11,903 nt of DNA, from NCBI GenBank assembly GCA_029335925.2, contig JARJMX020000010.1, positions 1 through 11,903 on the forward strand, in the 5' to 3' direction. Shown here in pieces: positions 9,234-11,903 of this stretch. Within the stretch, counting starts at the first letter, position 1; every line of letters starts with the position of its first letter. The notes below the pieces were generated by a model. That model ran no database searches. It was not told the DNA's origin and saw only the letters and a program-made list of their open reading frames with translations. Made by a program: the position numbers and the translations under genes. The DNA is from Gammaproteobacteria bacterium. GTDB lineage: Bacteria; Pseudomonadota; Gammaproteobacteria; Halothiobacillales; Halothiobacillaceae.

Positions 9234-9336
9234 CAAGGCCGGGCCTATGGTCTATAGGGATATTTCGCGGCCGTTCATGTCCCTGTAACAGACTTGGGTT
9301 TGAGTAAGGGCGCCCGATCGACCTGGAGGATTCGCC

Positions 9337-9645
9337 ATGAGCTTTACCAAGAAATACCTCAAGACCCGCCCCGTCTGCAAAGCCCCTTTCACCCTTCCCC
9401 CCCTGCTCCACGATGGCGCGGAGAAGGTCAGCCTGATCGGCGACTTCAACGGCTGGGATGCCAAGGCTATGCCCATGAAACAGCGCAAGGACGGCAGCTG
9501 GAGCATCGAGGTCGAGCTTGAGCCGGGGCGCGAATACCAGTTCCTCTACCAAATCGGCGGCGAGCGGTACGTCAACGACGATGCCGCCGATGCCTACATC
9601 CCCAACCCCTTCGGCACTGGCGAGAACTCTGTCATCCGCGTCTGA
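9337..9645 (+). CDS. Stand-alone CBM48 / isoamylase early-set domain protein
   Basis: A 102-residue protein that is essentially one carbohydrate-binding module of the CBM48 type, the early-set beta-sandwich found at the N-terminus of glycogen branching and debranching enzymes and in AMPK beta subunits. Recognisable are APFTLPP, VSLIGDFNGWD (the hallmark GDFNxWD), the charged strand turn KDGSWSIEVELEPGREYQF, and YVNDDAADAYIPNPFG near the end. There is no catalytic domain, signal peptide or membrane segment, so it is cytoplasmic. A GGAGG ribosome-binding site lies 7-9 bases upstream. It sits 60 bases before the hexose-6-phosphate mutarotase gene, which supports a role in glycogen or glucan handling. 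That role is inferred. Confidence 0.88.
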   Translation: MSFTKKYLKTRPVCKAPFTLPPLLHDGAEKVSLIGDFNGWDAKAMPMKQRKDGSWSIEVELEPGREYQFLYQIGGERYVNDDAADAYIPNPFGTGENSVIRV

Positions 9646-9652
9646 CGGCTCC

Positions 9653-9697
9653 CCTGGTGACCCGCCCTCCTGTAAGATGAGGGCAAGCTTCACCAGG
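9653..9697 (+). promoter_or_regulatory. Two-part hairpin that covers the mutarotase ribosome-binding site
   Basis: Outer stem CCTGGTGA 9653-9660 with TCACCAGG 9690-9697 (8 bp, perfect). Inner stem GCCCTC 9664-9669 with GAGGGC 9679-9684 (6 bp, perfect), separated by a small internal loop. The outer 3' arm includes the CAGG of the CAGGAGA Shine-Dalgarno of the gene starting at 9706. It fills almost the whole 60-base gap. No T-run follows, so sequestration of the ribosome-binding site is a better reading than termination. Confidence 0.6.
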
Positions 9698-9705
9698 AGA
9701 TTGCC

Positions 9706-10608
9706 ATGAGCACCCTCGACGCTCTGATCGCATCCTTCGGCCAGGGCGATGCTTTACACTTCATCACCGGTCCTGGCGGCCTGACCCAGGCGGTGCTGCG
9801 CGCCGAGGGGGCGGAAGCACGCGTATTGCTTCAGGGGGCGCAGGTTGTCCACTATCAGCCCGCCGACTTCGACCCGGTGATCTGGGTGAGCGATGAGGCG
9901 ACCTTTCTCACCGGCAAGAGCGTACGCGGCGGCGTGCCAGTCTGCTGGCCGTGCTTCGGCGCCACGACCGATGGTCGGCCGGCGCACGGTTTCGCCCGCA
10001 ACCTCATGTGGCAGGTAGAAAACGGCGGGATCGAGACCGGCGAGGTCTGGCTGACGCTCGAGCTTCTGCCCTCGGAGGCCACTCAGAGCCTCTGGCCGCA
10101 GGACTTCCGCCTGAGCCTCGAGGTCCGCTTGGGGGCGAGCCTGCGCCTGACCCTCACCACCGAGCATCGCGGCGATGCGCCGTGCGAGATCACCGAAGGG
10201 CTGCACACCTACCTGCGGGTGGGAGACATCCACGAGGCAGCCATCCTGGGCCTGGCCAACACCCCCTTCCTCGACAAGACCCGCGACATGATCCGCGACG
10301 TCCAGCACGAACAGGCCCTGCGCCTGACGGGCGAAACCGACCGCATCTACCTCGACACCCTGGCCGAGGTCATTGTCGAAGACCCGGTGCTGCACCGCCG
10401 CCTGCACGTGCGCAAGGAGGGCAGCCGTTCGACGGTGGTGTGGAACCCGTGGGAGGAGAAGGCCGGGGCATTCCCAGACATGCGCGCGGATGAATACCGC
10501 CATATGCTATGCGTGGAGACCACCCATGCCGGGGAGGATCGCGTGCTGCTGCCGCCGGGCGGGGTGCACCACCTGGTCAGCGAGATCTTTGCCTCGCCGC
10601 TTGGGTGA
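9706..10608 (+). CDS. D-hexose-6-phosphate mutarotase (aldose-1-epimerase fold)
   Basis: A 300-residue YeaD-type mutarotase that interconverts the alpha and beta anomers of glucose-6-phosphate and related hexose phosphates in the cytoplasm. Signatures are in order: GAQVVHYQP, the glycine-rich GGVPVCWPCFG (75-85), HGFAR with His94, TEGLHTYLRVGDI with His167 (the position of the catalytic His), and CVET with Glu271 (the position of the catalytic Glu). Length is typical. The ATG at 9706 has CAGGAGA 7 bases upstream, partly inside a strong hairpin. The gene follows the CBM48 protein in the same orientation, possibly in one transcript. Downstream is a dense extragenic repeat island instead of a T-tailed terminator. 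Confidence 0.93.
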   Translation: MSTLDALIASFGQGDALHFITGPGGLTQAVLRAEGAEARVLLQGAQVVHYQPADFDPVIWVSDEATFLTGKSVRGGVPVCWPCFGATTDGRPAHGFARNLMWQVENGGIETGEVWLTLELLPSEATQSLWPQDFRLSLEVRLGASLRLTLTTEHRGDAPCEITEGLHTYLRVGDIHEAAILGLANTPFLDKTRDMIRDVQHEQALRLTGETDRIYLDTLAEVIVEDPVLHRRLHVRKEGSRSTVVWNPWEEKAGAFPDMRADEYRHMLCVETTHAGEDRVLLPPGGVHHLVSEIFASPLG

Positions 10609-10621
10609 CCCCGGGGCACAT

Positions 10622-10859
10622 CCTGCGTAGGAGCGGCGCCCCCCAGACTGTTTCAAAAGGGCTGTCCTGCCCTTTTGAAACTCGCCTCGTCGCGGTACGC
10701 GCCCGCGACGGGATCCGCGAATCCATCACTTATTGTGATGGATTCGCGCGCGGGCCATCCATGGCTCATATTTCCAGGCTGCGTCAAAGGCTTTTGACAC
10801 AGCCTGCCTCACCGCGACCGGAGGCCGGGGCAGCGGCCCGGGAACGGGCCTCCTACAGG
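10622..10859. repeat. REP-like inverted GTAGGAG boxes flanking an extragenic island
   Basis: CCTGCGTAGGAGCGGC at 10622 onwards on the plus strand and GCCTGTAGGAGGCCC on the minus strand (plus 10847-10860) face each other. Both resemble the GTAGGAG head of REP sequences known in Pseudomonas. Next to the right-hand box are GGCCCG-GGAA-CGGGCC (10835-10850) and the alternative stem GGAGGCC 10820-10826 with GGCCTCC 10847-10853. The boxes enclose the hairpin element at 10645-10806. No flanking target-site duplication was recognised. Confidence 0.45.
10645..10806. mobile_element. MITE-like hairpin island with imperfect terminal inverted repeats
   Basis: The ends match as inverted repeats: AGACTGTTTCAAAAG at 10645-10659 against AGGCTGTGTCAAAAG on the minus strand (plus 10791-10805), 13 of 15 identical. 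Inside are four stem-loops: TTTCAAAAGGGC 10651-10662 with 10669-10680 (12 bp); CGTCGCGG 10688-10695 with CCGCGACG 10703-10710; CGCGAATCCATCAC 10716-10729 with 10735-10748 (14 bp, perfect); and 10775-10806 (two stems of 7 and 6 bp with one mismatch). There is no coding frame, so any movement would need a transposase elsewhere. It shares ordered sequence words with 8585-8648. The mobile nature is inferred from structure only. Confidence 0.5.
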
Positions 10860-10875
10860 CCAGCTCGCCGCCCCC

Positions 10876-11583
10876 TCAGGGCATAACCAGCATCTCCCGC
10901 TGAATCGACTGCACCACCCGGTCGATGGCGCGCTCCGCGTCCGGGGGAAGGTCAACGAAGCGCATGCCAACCAGGATGCTCTGCTCGCCCTCCTCGCGGA
11001 GATTGACCACCTCCACCCGCACATGCACATCCAAATGGCAGTCGCAAAGGATCTGCACATGATCGAAGCACACCCCCACCGCGAAGTAGCCAATCTCCTC
11101 ACGCGAGAAGCGAAAGCAGACACCGGTTACCGAGATATCGTGGATAAGTCCGCGCAAGGTGCGCCTACGGCAGGGGGTCTGCATCAGCGCCTGCGCATGG
11201 AGCCCGGCGGGGGGACGCACGCGGAACGCCCCCCGGCGCTGCAGGCGGTAGAGCACATCCGGAAAAGGCAAGTGATAGTAGTAGTCGCCGCGCTCATGCA
11301 GGCGCGTCACCCCGGGCAGATTGAACCAGGTCTGGATGCGATCGATCACGGTCTTCACCAGGATGCCGCCCGCACGCTCAAAGACCGCCCCCTCGGCGCC
11401 ATCGAAGGCATCGATTACCATGATCCGGCGCCCGGAATCGACCGAGAGCAGGTTCGCCACCTTCTCCAGCCGCCCACTATCCGTCACCAAGGTGAGCTGA
11501 CCGCGCTCGGCATGCAACTGCTCGAGCAGGCGGGCTATCTGGCGCGGCTGGCGCAGGGTCTGAATGTGCTCGTCCGGATACAT
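10876..11583 (-). CDS. PilZ domain c-di-GMP receptor, YcgR-like
   Basis: A 235-residue cytoplasmic protein with YcgR-type architecture: an N-terminal YcgR-like beta domain (about residues 8-110) and a C-terminal PilZ domain. The PilZ c-di-GMP contacts are intact: the RxxxR switch in RRGAFR (Arg117 and Arg121) and DxSxxG as DISVTG (149-154). YcgR proteins slow the flagellar motor when bound to c-di-GMP, but no flagellar gene is in the window, so the output (motility or surface polysaccharide) is open. The ATG at 11583 lacks a visible ribosome-binding site; the frame is open a little further upstream but has no start codon there. It lies downstream of the cbpA-like gene in the same orientation with a 98-base gap. 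Confidence 0.88.
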   Translation of the reverse strand: MYPDEHIQTLRQPRQIARLLEQLHAERGQLTLVTDSGRLEKVANLLSVDSGRRIMVIDAFDGAEGAVFERAGGILVKTVIDRIQTWFNLPGVTRLHERGDYYYHLPFPDVLYRLQRRGAFRVRPPAGLHAQALMQTPCRRRTLRGLIHDISVTGVCFRFSREEIGYFAVGVCFDHVQILCDCHLDVHVRVEVVNLREEGEQSILVGMRFVDLPPDAERAIDRVVQSIQREMLVMP

Positions 11584-11681
11584 GATGATTGGTGGTAGCG
11601 CCGCGAAGAAAACCCTACAAAGATAAAGTATCCGTCGCCCCGGGGCCAGCCGCCAGGAACCGAGGGAGCATGAATCCGCCC

Positions 11682-11903
11682 CTATCCCTCCCCAAAGTCT
11701 TGGCGAGGATGGAAAGGCAGTGTCGCTGCCATTTCCTGATAGAAGGCGCGCGCCTCGGGCGTCAGTGCTGGCGGAACATGGATCTGCAACTCGACCAGCA
11801 GGTCGCCCGCCGGCTGCCCTGGCAGCCCCTTGCCCGCCAGGCGCAGGCGCTGGCCCGACTGGCTGCCGGCTGGCACTTTGAGCAGGACTGCACCGTGCGG
11901 GGT
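11682..11903 (-). CDS. cbpA: CbpA/DnaJ-type co-chaperone, C-terminal part (cut by window edge)
   Basis: Only the last 73 codons are in the window; the frame continues past 11903. The sequence matches the second beta-sandwich of class-B J-domain proteins: LLKVPAGSQSGQRLRLAGKG, then GDLLVELQIHVPPALTPEAR, then a short helix and a tail ending HPRQDFGEG, similar to the FDPRKDWG end of E. coli CbpA. Such proteins deliver clients to DnaK and, for CbpA, bind curved DNA. The J domain, which would confirm this, lies outside. The absence of any zinc-finger segment in the visible part is uninformative. No T-tailed terminator follows, so read-through into the PilZ gene is possible. Confidence 0.85.
   Translation of the reverse strand, partial: TPHGAVLLKVPAGSQSGQRLRLAGKGLPGQPAGDLLVELQIHVPPALTPEARAFYQEMAATLPFHPRQDFGEG

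Noticed and set aside
10651..10680. Intrinsic terminator after the mutarotase gene
   Set aside because: The stem is strong (12 bp), but no T-run follows on either strand; it fits better as part of the repeat element.
10509..10886. Plus-strand frame crossing the hairpin island
   Set aside because: It runs through perfect inverted repeats and has no protein-family pattern; the region is non-coding repeat DNA.
11600..11640. Promoter for the PilZ gene (TATCTT with TGGCCC upstream)
   Set aside because: The -35 match is poor (three of six), and no flagellar sigma-28-type motif was seen.

Overview
High-GC chromosomal DNA, most likely from a gammaproteobacterium of the Chromatiales/Pseudomonas breadth. 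This rests on the tight asmA-mutY-yggX cluster, a DUF2333 protein, a YcgR-type PilZ protein, a CbpA-type co-chaperone and a TPP-controlled thiC. No rRNA, tRNA, integrase, CRISPR array or complete insertion sequence is visible, so this is mainly a core-genome housekeeping region with small decayed or repetitive islands between operons.

Layout, left to right. (1) Positions 1-2221: a TPP riboswitch (145-234), a likely SD-sequestering expression platform (242-280), thiC (289-2172) and a strong intrinsic terminator. (2) 2222-3683: a non-coding stretch with a possible decayed glycine-rich ORF, a membrane-anchored thioredoxin-like gene (minus) divergent from bolA (plus), then a clearly recognisable remnant of a GGDEF domain running antisense into the end of bolA. 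(3) 3684-7365, minus strand: asmA, mutY and yggX, overlapping by 1 and 4 bases and therefore almost certainly one transcript. (4) 7445-10608, plus strand: a DUF2333 membrane protein, an extragenic repeat, moaD with a small two-TM protein, a stand-alone CBM48 glycogen-binding-type protein, and a D-hexose-6-phosphate mutarotase. (5) 10609-10875: a dense extragenic island of hairpins that looks like a MITE/REP-type element related to the repeat at 8585-8648. (6) 10876-11903, minus strand: a YcgR-like PilZ protein and the 3' end of a cbpA/dnaJ-type gene that continues past the window edge.

Functional themes: thiamin synthesis with TPP feedback (thiC); iron-sulfur and redox upkeep (bolA, yggX, the [4Fe-4S] enzymes MutY and ThiC, a thioredoxin-like protein); molybdopterin synthesis (moaD); glycogen/hexose-phosphate handling (CBM48 protein and mutarotase); and c-di-GMP signalling (an intact PilZ receptor, plus a dead GGDEF fragment elsewhere). 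No wholly new multi-gene system was found. The most noteworthy items are the repeat pair (8585-8648 and 10645-10806), the GGDEF fossil, the riboswitch expression platform, and the hairpin that covers the ribosome-binding site of the mutarotase gene.
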